Shown here piece after piece: positions 25,077-34,797 of a DNA stretch of 42,994 nt. Below the pieces are notes generated by a model. That model ran no database searches. It saw nothing but the letters and a program-made list of their open reading frames with translations, and had not been told where the DNA came from. Positions within the stretch are counted from its first letter, which is position 1. Every line of letters begins with the position of its first letter. The DNA comes from Muribaculaceae bacterium Isolate-013 (NCI) (GTDB lineage Bacteria; Bacteroidota; Bacteroidia; Bacteroidales; Muribaculaceae). The translations under genes were made by a program, and so were the position numbers. The DNA lies in assembly GCA_004102785.1 (NCBI GenBank), contig SCEJ01000024.1, forward strand, positions 1-42,994, in the 5' to 3' direction.

Positions 25077-26335
25077 CCGAATCACTCAAGCCGGATCTCG
25101 AACTGATCCTCATCAATATATCCGGGCACGACCGCCCGGGTGTCACTGCCGCACTGACATCAATCCTGGCAAAATACGACGCCACCGTGCTCGACATAGG
25201 CCAGGCCGACATACACCACAACCTCTCGCTGGGCATACTCTTCCGCACCACCTCGGATGTGTCGGGCGAGATTATGAAGGACCTCCTTTTCAAAGCCTAC
25301 GACCTCCAGGTGAAAATACGCTTCACCCCCGTCACAATCGAGGCTTACGAATCATGGGTCAACCGCCAGGGGAAAAACCGCTGGATCATAACCCTGCTCG
25401 GACGGCAGCTAACCGCGCGGCACATTGCCCTCGTGGCCGAGGTCATAGCCGAACAGGGGCTGAACATCGACGCCATACAGCGCCTCACCGGCCGCCCGCC
25501 GCTGAACGTCGGAACCGACCAGACCGACAGCGCCGACGACCACTCCGCAAAAGCATGCATTGAATTTTCCGTGCGAGGCACTCCGCTCGACCGCGAGGAG
25601 ATGCAGAGCCGCTTCATGCGCATCGCCGCCGACGAGGCGTTCGACATATCGCTCCAGGAGGATACAATGTACCGCCGCTGCCGCCGCCTGATATGCTTCG
25701 ACATGGACTCCACTCTCATCCAGACCGAATGCATCGACCAGCTCGCCGAGTGCGCGGGCGTGGGTGAAAAAGTGCGCGAGATAACCGAGCGCGCCATGCG
25801 TGGCGAAATCGATTTCACCGAGAGTTTCCGCGAACGCGTGGCTCTGCTCAAGGGGCTTGATGTCAACGTGATGGAAGGAATAGCCGAGCGGCTCCCTATC
25901 ACTGAAGGCGTAGGACGCATGATGGAGGTGCTCAAACGCACCGGCTACAAGACGGCAATCCTTTCCGGCGGATTCACATTCTTCGGAGAATATCTCAAAC
26001 GCAAGTTCGGCTTCGACTATATGTATGCCAACGAGCTGGAAGTCATGGATGGCAAGCTGACCGGCCGCTATGTCGGCGAGGTGGTCGACGGCCGCCGCAA
26101 GGCCGAGCTGCTCAGACTGATAGCACAGGTGGAGAACGTAGACATGGCTCAGACAATTGCCGTGGGCGACGGTGCCAACGACCTCCCCATGCTCTCGGCC
26201 GCTGGCCTGGGCATAGCTTTCCACGCCAAACCCAAGGTCAAGGAATCGGCCCGCCAGTCAATCTCGACCATCGGCATCGACGGAGTGCTCTACTTCCTCG
26301 GCTTCAAGGACTCATATATTTCCCCGTCAAAATGA
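25073..26335 (+). CDS. serB: Phosphoserine phosphatase with N-terminal ACT domains
   Basis: SerB dephosphorylates phosphoserine, the last step of serine synthesis. The 420-residue protein has two ACT-like regulatory regions (about 8-90, starting LILINISGHDRPGVTAAL, and 100-190, WIITLLGRQLTARH) and a HAD phosphatase domain (about 198-415). HAD motifs: nucleophile Asp in CFDMDSTLIQTE, SGG in AILSGGFTFF, and metal-binding VGDGANDLPML. ACT domains suggest feedback control by serine. It is translationally coupled by 4-bp overlaps to mltD upstream and mtaB downstream, so it is the middle gene of that run. Confidence 0.96.
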   Translation: MTESLKPDLELILINISGHDRPGVTAALTSILAKYDATVLDIGQADIHHNLSLGILFRTTSDVSGEIMKDLLFKAYDLQVKIRFTPVTIEAYESWVNRQGKNRWIITLLGRQLTARHIALVAEVIAEQGLNIDAIQRLTGRPPLNVGTDQTDSADDHSAKACIEFSVRGTPLDREEMQSRFMRIAADEAFDISLQEDTMYRRCRRLICFDMDSTLIQTECIDQLAECAGVGEKVREITERAMRGEIDFTESFRERVALLKGLDVNVMEGIAERLPITEGVGRMMEVLKRTGYKTAILSGGFTFFGEYLKRKFGFDYMYANELEVMDGKLTGRYVGEVVDGRRKAELLRLIAQVENVDMAQTIAVGDGANDLPMLSAAGLGIAFHAKPKVKESARQSISTIGIDGVLYFLGFKDSYISPSK

Positions 26336-27669
26336 TCAGCGACTCCACATTCGGCACGCTCAAAGCCCTCTACCACACCTTCGGCTGCAAGCTGAATTTC
26401 TCGGAAACCTCAACGGTGGCCTGCGAATTCGCCGCGCGCGGCATACGTCGTGTGAGTCTGGGCGAACAACCCGACATTGTGGTGGTCAACACATGCTCCG
26501 TCACCGAGATGGCCGATAAAAAATGCCGACAGACAATCCGCTCGCTGCACCGACGCTATCCCAAGGCTGCAATCGTGGTGACAGGATGCTACGCACAGCT
26601 CAAGCCCTCGGAGGTGGCATCCCTTGATGGCGTGGCCGTAGTGGCCGGCAACGACCGCAAAGGTGAGCTTGGAGCGCTCCTTGACTGTTTCATCGCCGAG
26701 CGCAAGCCCCAGACGGCCGTTGTGCCCTCACGCGAAATCAACACCTTCACCCCATCCTGCTCGCGCGGCGAGCGCACACGGTTTTTCCTGAAAGTGCAAG
26801 ACGGATGCGACAACTGGTGCACCTACTGCACCATCCCCGCCGCACGAGGCCGAAGCCGCTCTGCCACCATAGAGTCGCTCGTGGAGCAGGCAAGCGCGGC
26901 AGCCGCCGAAGGGGGCCGGGAGATAGTGCTCACCGGCGTGAATATAGGCGACTTCGGCAAACGAAGCGACGCCCCGCAACGCGAGACATTCCTTGACCTT
27001 ATCCGCGCCCTCGACTCTGTGGAGGGCATCGACCGCTACCGCATCTCATCAATCGAACCCGACCTCCTGACCGATGAGATAATCGACTTCTGCGCCTCCT
27101 CGCGCGCTTTCATGCCGCACTTCCACATACCGCTCCAAAGCGGCTCAGACACAGTGCTGCGCCTGATGCACCGGCACTACGACACCGCGCTCTTCCGCTC
27201 GCGCATCGAGCGGATAGCCCGCGTGATGCCCGACGCATTCATCGGCATCGACCTCATTGTGGGCGCGCGCGGCGAGACCGAAGAGGAATTCCTGCGCTCG
27301 CTCGAGTTCGTCAGATCGCTGCCCATCACAAGGCTGCACGTATTCCCCTACTCCGAACGTCCGGGCACCAAAGCACTGGAAATCGACCACATAGTGTCCC
27401 AGCAGGAGAAACATCGGCGCACTAACACAATGCTCCGTTTCTCCGAAGAACGCGCCGGAGAATATGCCCGCCGTTTTATCGGCACTGTACGCCCGGTGCT
27501 GATAGAGACCGTAGATGACAAAGGTATGGCGACAGGTCACACCGACAACTATCTCAAAGTGCGATTCACATCCGACGGTGCGGCATCAAACAGCATCGTG
27601 GATGTGGAACTGCTGGAAATCAGCGACTACGACGGCGAAGACCCACTGATATCCGGAAAAATCATATAA
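26332..27669 (+). CDS. mtaB: tRNA (t6A37) methylthiotransferase MtaB
   Basis: MtaB adds a methylthio group to t6A37, giving ms2t6A in tRNAs that read ANN codons. The 445-residue protein shows an MTTase N-terminal domain with cluster cysteines (TFGCKLNFSE, VNTCSVTEMAD, VTGCYAQ), the radical SAM CxxxCxxC (QDGCDNWCTYCTIPAARGRS, about 155-175), FHIPLQSGSD and a C-terminal TRAM-like domain (about 385-440, ETVDDKGMATGHTDNYLKV). The YCTIPAARG form distinguishes MtaB-type from RimO and MiaB. It overlaps serB by 4 bp. It functionally depends on t6A made with TsaE, encoded elsewhere in the window. Confidence 0.93.
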   Translation: MISDSTFGTLKALYHTFGCKLNFSETSTVACEFAARGIRRVSLGEQPDIVVVNTCSVTEMADKKCRQTIRSLHRRYPKAAIVVTGCYAQLKPSEVASLDGVAVVAGNDRKGELGALLDCFIAERKPQTAVVPSREINTFTPSCSRGERTRFFLKVQDGCDNWCTYCTIPAARGRSRSATIESLVEQASAAAAEGGREIVLTGVNIGDFGKRSDAPQRETFLDLIRALDSVEGIDRYRISSIEPDLLTDEIIDFCASSRAFMPHFHIPLQSGSDTVLRLMHRHYDTALFRSRIERIARVMPDAFIGIDLIVGARGETEEEFLRSLEFVRSLPITRLHVFPYSERPGTKALEIDHIVSQQEKHRRTNTMLRFSEERAGEYARRFIGTVRPVLIETVDDKGMATGHTDNYLKVRFTSDGAASNSIVDVELLEISDYDGEDPLISGKII

Positions 27670-27674
27670 CTCTG

Positions 27675-28598
27675 ATGGATGCCTCGCGCCTGAAATATCT
27701 CCCCGTCGACGGCCTGCTGCACCTGGCCGCCCTGCTGCCGCTATGGCTCCTTTACGGCCTGGCCGACGTGGTATTCGTTATAATGTACTACCTGTGGGGC
27801 TACCGCAAGAAAACAGTTCTTTGCAACCTGCGCGAATCATTTCCGGACCGCACCGACAGAGAGCTCAATGCAATAGCCCGCCGGTTTTACCACAACCTGG
27901 CCGACCAGATTGTAGAGACGGTGAAACTGCTCCATATCTCCGACCGGCAGATGAAGCGCCGCATGACCTATAACCCTGCCGACATCGCACTCGTGGACTC
28001 ATGGCTTAGCCGGGGGCGCCCCGTTGTGGCATACTTCTCGCATTGCTTCAACTGGGAATGGGCGCCGTCGATAACACTCTGGAGCAGCATGGCTCGGAGC
28101 CACTCCACGGCTTTCTGCCAGATTTACCGGCCGTTGCGCAACGGCTGGGCCGACGCTCTGATGCTGCGCCTGCGCAGCCGATTCGGCGCGGTTTCCATCC
28201 CTAAAAAAGTAGCCTTCCTCGATCTGCTGCGCTACCGTAAAAAAGGGATTGCCACCATCACAGGCTTCATGAGCGACCAACACCCCTCGGCCGGCGACCC
28301 GGGATATATCACACGGTTTCTCAACCACCCCACAGCCATGATTACAGGCACGGAGACAGTGGCACGCCGACTTGACGCCGCCGTTGTATACTGGGACATG
28401 CACAAAACCCGCCGCGGGCACTATCACATTGACATGCGGCTGATTGCCGATTCGCCTGCCTCCCTGCCCGAAAGTGAAATCACCTCACGGTATGCCGCCA
28501 TGCTCCAGACCACCATAGAGCGCGAACCCGCCGGATGGCTGTGGTCGCACAAACGATGGAAAAACCCCGTAACGACTCCCCAAGATGAAAACCGATGA
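27675..28598 (+). CDS. LpxL/HtrB-family acyltransferase
   Basis: This 307-residue inner-membrane-type protein begins with hydrophobic stretches (LLHLAALLPLWLLYGLADVV) and matches late acyltransferases of lipid A synthesis. The HX4(D/E) catalytic motif reads HCFNWEW (about residues 120-126), followed by the family-typical SIP-KK-AF and MSDQHP-GDPG segments. It would transfer an acyl chain to a lipid A precursor from acyl-ACP; Bacteroidetes have variant lipid A, so the exact acceptor is uncertain. It starts 5 bp after mtaB and overlaps the next gene by 14 bp. Confidence 0.9.
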   Translation: MDASRLKYLPVDGLLHLAALLPLWLLYGLADVVFVIMYYLWGYRKKTVLCNLRESFPDRTDRELNAIARRFYHNLADQIVETVKLLHISDRQMKRRMTYNPADIALVDSWLSRGRPVVAYFSHCFNWEWAPSITLWSSMARSHSTAFCQIYRPLRNGWADALMLRLRSRFGAVSIPKKVAFLDLLRYRKKGIATITGFMSDQHPSAGDPGYITRFLNHPTAMITGTETVARRLDAAVVYWDMHKTRRGHYHIDMRLIADSPASLPESEITSRYAAMLQTTIEREPAGWLWSHKRWKNPVTTPQDENR

Positions 28599-29619
28599 CT
28601 CCCGCAGGCCTATATGTGCCGTCATAATCCTTAACTGGAACGGCAAGAAACTCCTTCCGAAATACCTCCCCTCGGTGGCTGAGGGCACCAATCCGGCATT
28701 TGGCCGGGTGATAGTGGCCGACAACGGCTCCACCGACAGTTCGGTGCAATTGCTTGAGCGGGACTTCCCTGGGGTGGAACTTCTGCGCTTCACTGAAAAC
28801 CACGGATTTGCCGAGGGCTACAACAAAGCCCTCCGGTGGGCCATGGAGCAGGGTTACAAATACACCGTGCTCCTCAACTCCGACGTGCGCACACCTGCCG
28901 GATGGCTTGAGCCGCTGGTGGAATACATGGAACGTCACCCCGGATGCGGAGCCTGCCAGCCAAAGCTGCTGAGTGACGCCGAGCCGGGCAAATTTGAATA
29001 TGCCGGAGCGTCGGGGGGATTCATCGACCGCAACGGCTACCCCTTCTGCCGCGGCCGCATATTCGCCGAAGTGGAAGCCGACAACGGTCAGTACGACGAT
29101 GTGCGCCCCGTGTTCTGGGCCTCAGGCGCCGCCCTGATGGTGCCCACCGCATTATATCTTGAGGCCGGCGGCCTTGACGCCGGATTCTTCGCACACATGG
29201 AGGAAATAGACCTCTGCTGGCGCATACACCTTAAGGGCAAAGAGATAGCCGTAGTGCCGCAGTCGCACGTATATCACCTCGGCGGAGGCTCGTTGCCGGC
29301 CTCCAATCCCCGCAAGACCTACCTTAATTTCCGTAACAACCTGCTGCTGCTCCACAAGAACCTCCCCGCCGCCGACCTGCGCGCCACGCTGCTGCGCCGC
29401 CGCCTGCTCGACACTGTGGCATGGCTGAAATTCACGGCATCATTCGATTTCGCCAACGCCGCGGCGATACTCCGCGCCCACCGCGATTTCCGACGCATGC
29501 GCCGCGACTACACGGCACACCCCTCGCGCAACCTGCTTCGCGAACCGATGCAGCGCCGCAACATTCTCATCGACCACTATCTGCGCCGCATAAAACGCTT
29601 CTCGCAACTCTCCATCTGA
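28585..29619 (+). CDS. Family 2 glycosyltransferase (rhamnosyl/galactofuranosyl-type)
   Basis: The 344-residue GT-A protein shows CAVIILNWNGKKLLPKYLPS (about 10-29), VIVADNGSTDSS, FTENHGFAEGYNKAL, LLNSDVR as the DxD-like metal site, FWASGAALMVPTALY and the EEIDLCWRIHLKG motif, then a basic C-terminal region with an amphipathic helix. This arrangement is typical of dTDP-rhamnosyl- and related transferases. No transmembrane span is obvious. It overlaps the acyltransferase gene by 14 bp and ends the mltD run. The acceptor (LPS or O-glycan) is unknown. Confidence 0.92.
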   Translation: MKTDDSRRPICAVIILNWNGKKLLPKYLPSVAEGTNPAFGRVIVADNGSTDSSVQLLERDFPGVELLRFTENHGFAEGYNKALRWAMEQGYKYTVLLNSDVRTPAGWLEPLVEYMERHPGCGACQPKLLSDAEPGKFEYAGASGGFIDRNGYPFCRGRIFAEVEADNGQYDDVRPVFWASGAALMVPTALYLEAGGLDAGFFAHMEEIDLCWRIHLKGKEIAVVPQSHVYHLGGGSLPASNPRKTYLNFRNNLLLLHKNLPAADLRATLLRRRLLDTVAWLKFTASFDFANAAAILRAHRDFRRMRRDYTAHPSRNLLREPMQRRNILIDHYLRRIKRFSQLSI

Positions 29620-29633
29620 CATCGCGAAAAAAC

Positions 29634-29676
29634 TTCAGCGTGTGGCATCCATAGCCACAAACCAACTGCCGCTGAA
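29634..29676 (+). terminator. Nested hairpin in the GT2-tamB gap
   Basis: TTCAGCG (29634-29640) pairs with CGCTGAA (29670-29676), and inside it TGTGGC (29641-29646) pairs with GCCACA (29654-29659). No T-run follows directly. It could end the upstream run or lie in the tamB leader; the call is tentative. Confidence 0.35.
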
Positions 29677-29754
29677 ATGTGTTAATATGACATATCGGCT
29701 TGCAAGGCCGTTTCATCACACGTTTATCAACTGTTTATTTCGAGGCAACATCAC

Positions 29755-32700
29755 ATGGCGCAGACTCATAACGACAATACCACTCCCCCGACCCCCTCTC
29801 CAGGCGAAAATGCGAAAAAACGCAGGAGCACAGGGGCTAAAATCGCACGCGGAGTGCTATGGTGCATCGCCGGACTTATCGGTCTGGTGGTGCTTCTGTT
29901 CGCGCTGATATATGTGCCGCCGGTGCAGGACCTCGCTCTGAAAATCGCCCTTAAGCAAATCAACAAAGGGAGCGACATGCAGTTGAGCGTCAAGCAGGCA
30001 CGTCTCACATTCCCCCTCACACTCACGGTCGACTCCGTGGCGATGCAGACCCCGGGGATGGGAATCGAGGCCGCATATGCCCGGATTGAAATCGATCCAA
30101 GCCCCATACTTCGCGGCGAAATATACGGCCGGAGCATACAGGCACGCGGAGCCGACATCCGCATCGGCACCCCCGACTCCACAATGTACCTCACGGCGGC
30201 ACTCCGCGACGCCGTCATCGACGGTGCCGGAATCCGCCTCCAGTCGCAGCGAATCGACATATCGAAAATCACCGCCGCCGGAGCCAAAGTGAAAATCCTC
30301 ATGAAGCCCGACAGCGTGCCTCCGCCGGCCACAGCCGACAGTGTGCCGGTCAACTGGCACATAACCCTCGGCGAAGCGTCACTTACGGAAGTCGACTACA
30401 TGATGCAGCTCGAGCCGATGATTGACCGGCTTAGCTGCACCGTGGCGGCGGCCTCGCTCTCAGGGGCGGAGGTCGACATGCGTCACAACACTGTGAAAGC
30501 CGACAGCATCGAAGTGAGCCGCGCCGATGCCGAATACATCTATAACTCACCGGAATACATCGCCTCATACCCCGTAAAAGCCTATGTGGTACCCGACACC
30601 GCCGCCACGACACCATGGACCGTCACCGCCACAAAAGTGCGCCTTACCGGCAGCCGGGCTCTCTATGCCCTGCGCGGCCACACACCGCCGTCGCAGGCTT
30701 TCGACCCCGAATACATACAGGCCTCGGAGATTGAAATCGAGGTAGATTCGTTCCGCAACCGCGCAACGGAGGTACATGCCCCTGTGCGCCGCATTTCAGC
30801 GCGCGAGCGTTGCGGCGTGCCCCTGCAGGCCGCCGGGCTTTTCGACATGGACTCGGTGAAGATGCAGGTCAGCGACTTCATCGTCACCACCCCCTCTTCG
30901 CGCATCGCCGTCGACGGCATGATGGGGATGGCAGCCCCAGGCGATACAATGCTTATTACGGACACTCCGGTGGCGCTGCGCCTTACCGCAGGCATCAGTA
31001 ACGACGACCTGCGCCGACTCGTGCCATACCCAATGACTTCGACTGTGGCCCAGCTACCGCCGTACAGCGGCATAGAGGCGGCAGTCGACATTGACGGCGT
31101 GGCCTCGCGCGACATCAACGTGCGGCAACTGCTGGTGCGCATCCCCGGCCACATTGAGGTGTCGGCACGCGGCAAAGCATCCGGTCTCACGGCAGGAATA
31201 GACCGCATGAGCGCCGGCCTCACGCTTTCAGGTACCATGCGAAACGGCAACTTCCTGAAGCCCATGCTGCTTGACGCAAAAACAGGCCATGACGTGAACT
31301 TTCCGCCACTGGCCATAAATGGCGAGGTGCACGCCGTAAGAGGGCTGATTGACGGCTCAATGAAAGCCACCCTGCCCGGAGGCGGTGTGGCGCTGACAGC
31401 CTCGTGGAACAACCGCAACGAGGGCTACGACATCGACCTTGAAGCCAACACCTTCCCCGTGCAGAGCATAATGCCCGGCCTCGGCATACGCGATATAGAC
31501 GCCACAGTGAAGGTCGATGGCAACGGCTTCGATCCGTTCGCTCCAGGCACCCGCATCGATGCCGGAATAGACCTCCGCAAAGTAACATACCGGGGCAACA
31601 CCCTGGCCGACGCTACCCTCAGCGCCACCCTGGCCGACGGCAACGCATCGCTGACCGCCACCTCGGCCAACCGCGACGCCAACCTCACTCTCTCGGCCGA
31701 CGGCAACCTGTTGGGCGACTCGCTGCGATGGAACATCGACGGCGACATACGCAACCTCAACCTCCATGCCCTCGGGCTGTCGCCCGAAATTTCCGAAGGT
31801 AGCATACGCTTCAGCGGCCACGCCACAGTAGCCGCCGACGGCGCATACCCTCTGCTCAGGGAATTCCTGGCGCCGGAGCCTGTTTCAAAAAAGAAAGGGG
31901 GCCGCACGGCAAAAAGCGCATCATCCGCATCGATGCCCGACCGCATCTCGGCCATCAGCGCCGGCCTCAACGTCAGCGAATTCTACTGGCGTATGCCGGC
32001 CATGACAATCAACGGCAACGACGTGCTCCTTGACATCGGAGCCGACCGCAACGCCACGGCAGTGACACTACGCAACCACGACCTTGATGCTGAATTCCGC
32101 TCCTCCGCACCGGCCGGCACTCTCGCCAGAGGATTCACCGACGCCTCTGCGATAATCGACCGCTGCATCGCCGACCGCATAGTGCGGGTTGACTCAATAC
32201 AGCGCGCCCTGCCACCGTTCACACTCAACGTTTCGGCCGGCGACGACAACCTGCTGCACAACTATCTGCTCGACCTCGACATGAGTTTCTCCGGCATGCA
32301 GCTCCACGCCGCCAACGACTCCCTCATCACCGCCCGTGCCTCTCTGCTTGATTTCCGCACCGGCGAGACAAGGCTCGACTCTCTAAGCTTCAACCTCTTC
32401 CAGCGCGGACGCTTCCTCATCTACGAGGCGAACATCGACAACCGCCCGGGCACCCTCGACGCCTTTGCCCGCATCAACGGAAAAGGGTTCGTAGGCCCTG
32501 AGAAATTCGGCCTCATGCTCAAACAGCAGAATATACAGGGCGAGACCGGATTCTCATTCGGTACGACAATCAACATGCCCGACGAAAACACCGTGGCTCT
32601 CCGCTTCGTGCCCTACCACCCCATCATCGGCTACAAGGAGTGGGAGGTGAACCGCGACAACATCATAACCTACAACCTGCTCACACGCCATATCGACGCC

Positions 32701-34797
32701 AACCTCAACCTCCACAACGACAAGAGCACGGTTGAGATTCTCACACATCACAACGAGTCAGACTCCACGCAGGAGGCGCTCACCGTTAATCTCAAGGATA
32801 TACAACTGGCCGACTGGGTGGCTCTATACCCCTTCGCCCCCCCGGTGAAAGGGAATCTGTCGGCGCAGATGGATATTACCCTCGACGGCAAAGACATCAA
32901 CGGAAAAGGCACAGTGGCGCTGGCCGACCTCTTCTACGACCGGCAGCGCGTGGGCGATTTCAACATTGACCTCGACGTGCTCACACGCCCCAACGGCGCG
33001 CTCCATGCCGACGCCTCGCTGAGCATCGACGGCAAGAAAGCGATGACTCTCTCCGGAGCGCTCAACGACTCTACCCTCGCAAATCCCTTAATGCTTGACC
33101 TCCGGGTAATCGACCTGCCGCTCACCGTGGCCAATCCATTCCTCCCGCCGGGTGTAGCCACCCTCGCCGGACGCCTCCAGGGGCAGATGGATGTCGACGG
33201 CAAAATGACCGCCCCCGTGCTCAACGGATGGCTCGCCTTCGACAGCGCCGGCGTGACCCCCACAATGCTCGGCACACAGCTCACCCTCCCCTCCGACAGC
33301 ATACCGGTGGTGAACTCAATGGTGCGGTTCAACAGCTTCGCCATCAAGGCCGTCAACGAGAATCCCCTCACCATAAACGGATGGGTGGATCTCTCCGACC
33401 TGGCCCTGATGAAGATGGACCTCGCCATGGCGGCGCGCAACATGCAGCTCACAGGCAGCAAACGCATACGCTCGGCCGACGTCTACGGCAAATCGTTCGT
33501 TGACCTCGACGCCCGCGTCAAAGGCGACATGCGCTATCTCAACGTCACAGCCGAGGCCGACATACTCCCCGGCACCAACGTCACCTACATTGTGCCAGGC
33601 CTCACCAACGAAATCGCACGCCAAAGCAACCAGGATATGGTGAAATTCGTCAACTTCAACGACACCACCGCCGTGACGGCAGCCGACAGCATCAACGAGA
33701 CGGCCATGCGCATGAATATCGACGCTCGCCTGAAAATATCGCAAGGCTCCACAATAGGCGTGGATCTCTCCACCGACGGCAAGAACCGCGTGCAGCTCCA
33801 GGCCGACGGCTCGGTGACCTACTCCATGGACTATATGAACGACGAGAGCTTCACCGGACGCATAAACATCAACCAGGGATTCGCACGCTACACCCCGCCG
33901 CTGATGGGCGAGAAACTCTTTAACTTCGAGGAAGGCTCCTATGTGGCCTTCAACGGCGAGATGATGAATCCGGTGCTCAACATAAAAGCCAACGACGAAA
34001 TCAAGGCCAACGTGAGCCAGTCGGGGGCCGATACCCGCCAGGTGACTTTCAACGTGGCACTCACAGTGACCGGCACCCTCGAAAGCATGAACGTAGTCTT
34101 CGACCTCTCGACCCCCGACGACCTCACCGTGGAGAACGAGCTGAAAGCGATGAGCCCCGAGCAGCGCGCCAACGCCGCCATGAACCTGCTCGTAACCGGC
34201 ACCTACACCGGGCCAGGCACAAAAGCCACTTCGGGCGGCAACCCCCTATTCTCCCTCCTCGAATCACAGCTCAACTCACTGGCGGCAAAAACCATCAAAG
34301 GGGTCGACCTCTCGTTCGGCATCAACCAGCTCGACAGGGTAGGAAGCGCCTCGGCGATGAATTACAGCTACAAGGTGTCGAAATCACTCTTCGACGACCG
34401 GTTCAAGATTGTGGTCGGCGGCAACTACACCACCGATGCCGACGCCGACGAGAACTTCTCGCAGAACCTCATCGCCGACATCTCGTTCGAGTACCTGCTC
34501 AACAAGCAGGGCACGATGTACGTGAAACTCTTCCGCCACACCGGCTATGAGTCAATCCTCGAAGGGGAAATAACCCAGACGGGCGTAGGTTTCGTCTACA
34601 AGAAGAGAATACGCCGCATCGGCGACATCTTCAAGTTCCTCCGTCCCCGCAAAAAAGACACCGGGCAACAACCATCACAGCAACTGCAGCCTCAGGAGGC
34701 ACCCCACTCCCAGGCGCCTGCCGCCCCTCCGGCAGAAAGCGCCGACCGCCCCAAGGCAACTACCGTGACCCAACCTGAAAACTCCCCTGAAAAATGA
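29755..34797 (+). CDS. tamB: Translocation and assembly module inner component TamB
   Basis: TamB is a long periplasm-spanning beta-groove protein anchored in the inner membrane that works with an Omp85 partner in outer-membrane protein insertion and possibly lipid transfer. The 1680-residue protein has a Pro/Lys-rich cytoplasmic tail, one membrane helix (about 38-60, GLIGLVVLLFALIYV), the typical early stretch LALKIALKQINKGS, long beta-repeat sequence, and the C-terminal DUF490 domain (about 1300-1620) with NVSQSGADTRQVTFNVALTV and LEYLLNKQGTMYVKLFR-like strands. A Pro/Gln-rich tail ends the protein. Family length is about 1250-1700. Its stop overlaps the tamL start (ATGA). Confidence 0.92.
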   Translation: MAQTHNDNTTPPTPSPGENAKKRRSTGAKIARGVLWCIAGLIGLVVLLFALIYVPPVQDLALKIALKQINKGSDMQLSVKQARLTFPLTLTVDSVAMQTPGMGIEAAYARIEIDPSPILRGEIYGRSIQARGADIRIGTPDSTMYLTAALRDAVIDGAGIRLQSQRIDISKITAAGAKVKILMKPDSVPPPATADSVPVNWHITLGEASLTEVDYMMQLEPMIDRLSCTVAAASLSGAEVDMRHNTVKADSIEVSRADAEYIYNSPEYIASYPVKAYVVPDTAATTPWTVTATKVRLTGSRALYALRGHTPPSQAFDPEYIQASEIEIEVDSFRNRATEVHAPVRRISARERCGVPLQAAGLFDMDSVKMQVSDFIVTTPSSRIAVDGMMGMAAPGDTMLITDTPVALRLTAGISNDDLRRLVPYPMTSTVAQLPPYSGIEAAVDIDGVASRDINVRQLLVRIPGHIEVSARGKASGLTAGIDRMSAGLTLSGTMRNGNFLKPMLLDAKTGHDVNFPPLAINGEVHAVRGLIDGSMKATLPGGGVALTASWNNRNEGYDIDLEANTFPVQSIMPGLGIRDIDATVKVDGNGFDPFAPGTRIDAGIDLRKVTYRGNTLADATLSATLADGNASLTATSANRDANLTLSADGNLLGDSLRWNIDGDIRNLNLHALGLSPEISEGSIRFSGHATVAADGAYPLLREFLAPEPVSKKKGGRTAKSASSASMPDRISAISAGLNVSEFYWRMPAMTINGNDVLLDIGADRNATAVTLRNHDLDAEFRSSAPAGTLARGFTDASAIIDRCIADRIVRVDSIQRALPPFTLNVSAGDDNLLHNYLLDLDMSFSGMQLHAANDSLITARASLLDFRTGETRLDSLSFNLFQRGRFLIYEANIDNRPGTLDAFARINGKGFVGPEKFGLMLKQQNIQGETGFSFGTTINMPDENTVALRFVPYHPIIGYKEWEVNRDNIITYNLLTRHIDANLNLHNDKSTVEILTHHNESDSTQEALTVNLKDIQLADWVALYPFAPPVKGNLSAQMDITLDGKDINGKGTVALADLFYDRQRVGDFNIDLDVLTRPNGALHADASLSIDGKKAMTLSGALNDSTLANPLMLDLRVIDLPLTVANPFLPPGVATLAGRLQGQMDVDGKMTAPVLNGWLAFDSAGVTPTMLGTQLTLPSDSIPVVNSMVRFNSFAIKAVNENPLTINGWVDLSDLALMKMDLAMAARNMQLTGSKRIRSADVYGKSFVDLDARVKGDMRYLNVTAEADILPGTNVTYIVPGLTNEIARQSNQDMVKFVNFNDTTAVTAADSINETAMRMNIDARLKISQGSTIGVDLSTDGKNRVQLQADGSVTYSMDYMNDESFTGRININQGFARYTPPLMGEKLFNFEEGSYVAFNGEMMNPVLNIKANDEIKANVSQSGADTRQVTFNVALTVTGTLESMNVVFDLSTPDDLTVENELKAMSPEQRANAAMNLLVTGTYTGPGTKATSGGNPLFSLLESQLNSLAAKTIKGVDLSFGINQLDRVGSASAMNYSYKVSKSLFDDRFKIVVGGNYTTDADADENFSQNLIADISFEYLLNKQGTMYVKLFRHTGYESILEGEITQTGVGFVYKKRIRRIGDIFKFLRPRKKDTGQQPSQQLQPQEAPHSQAPAAPPAESADRPKATTVTQPENSPEK

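Noticed and set aside
25409-26224. Antisense open frame opposite serB (271 codons)
   Set aside because: A shadow of a well-supported gene, without family features.
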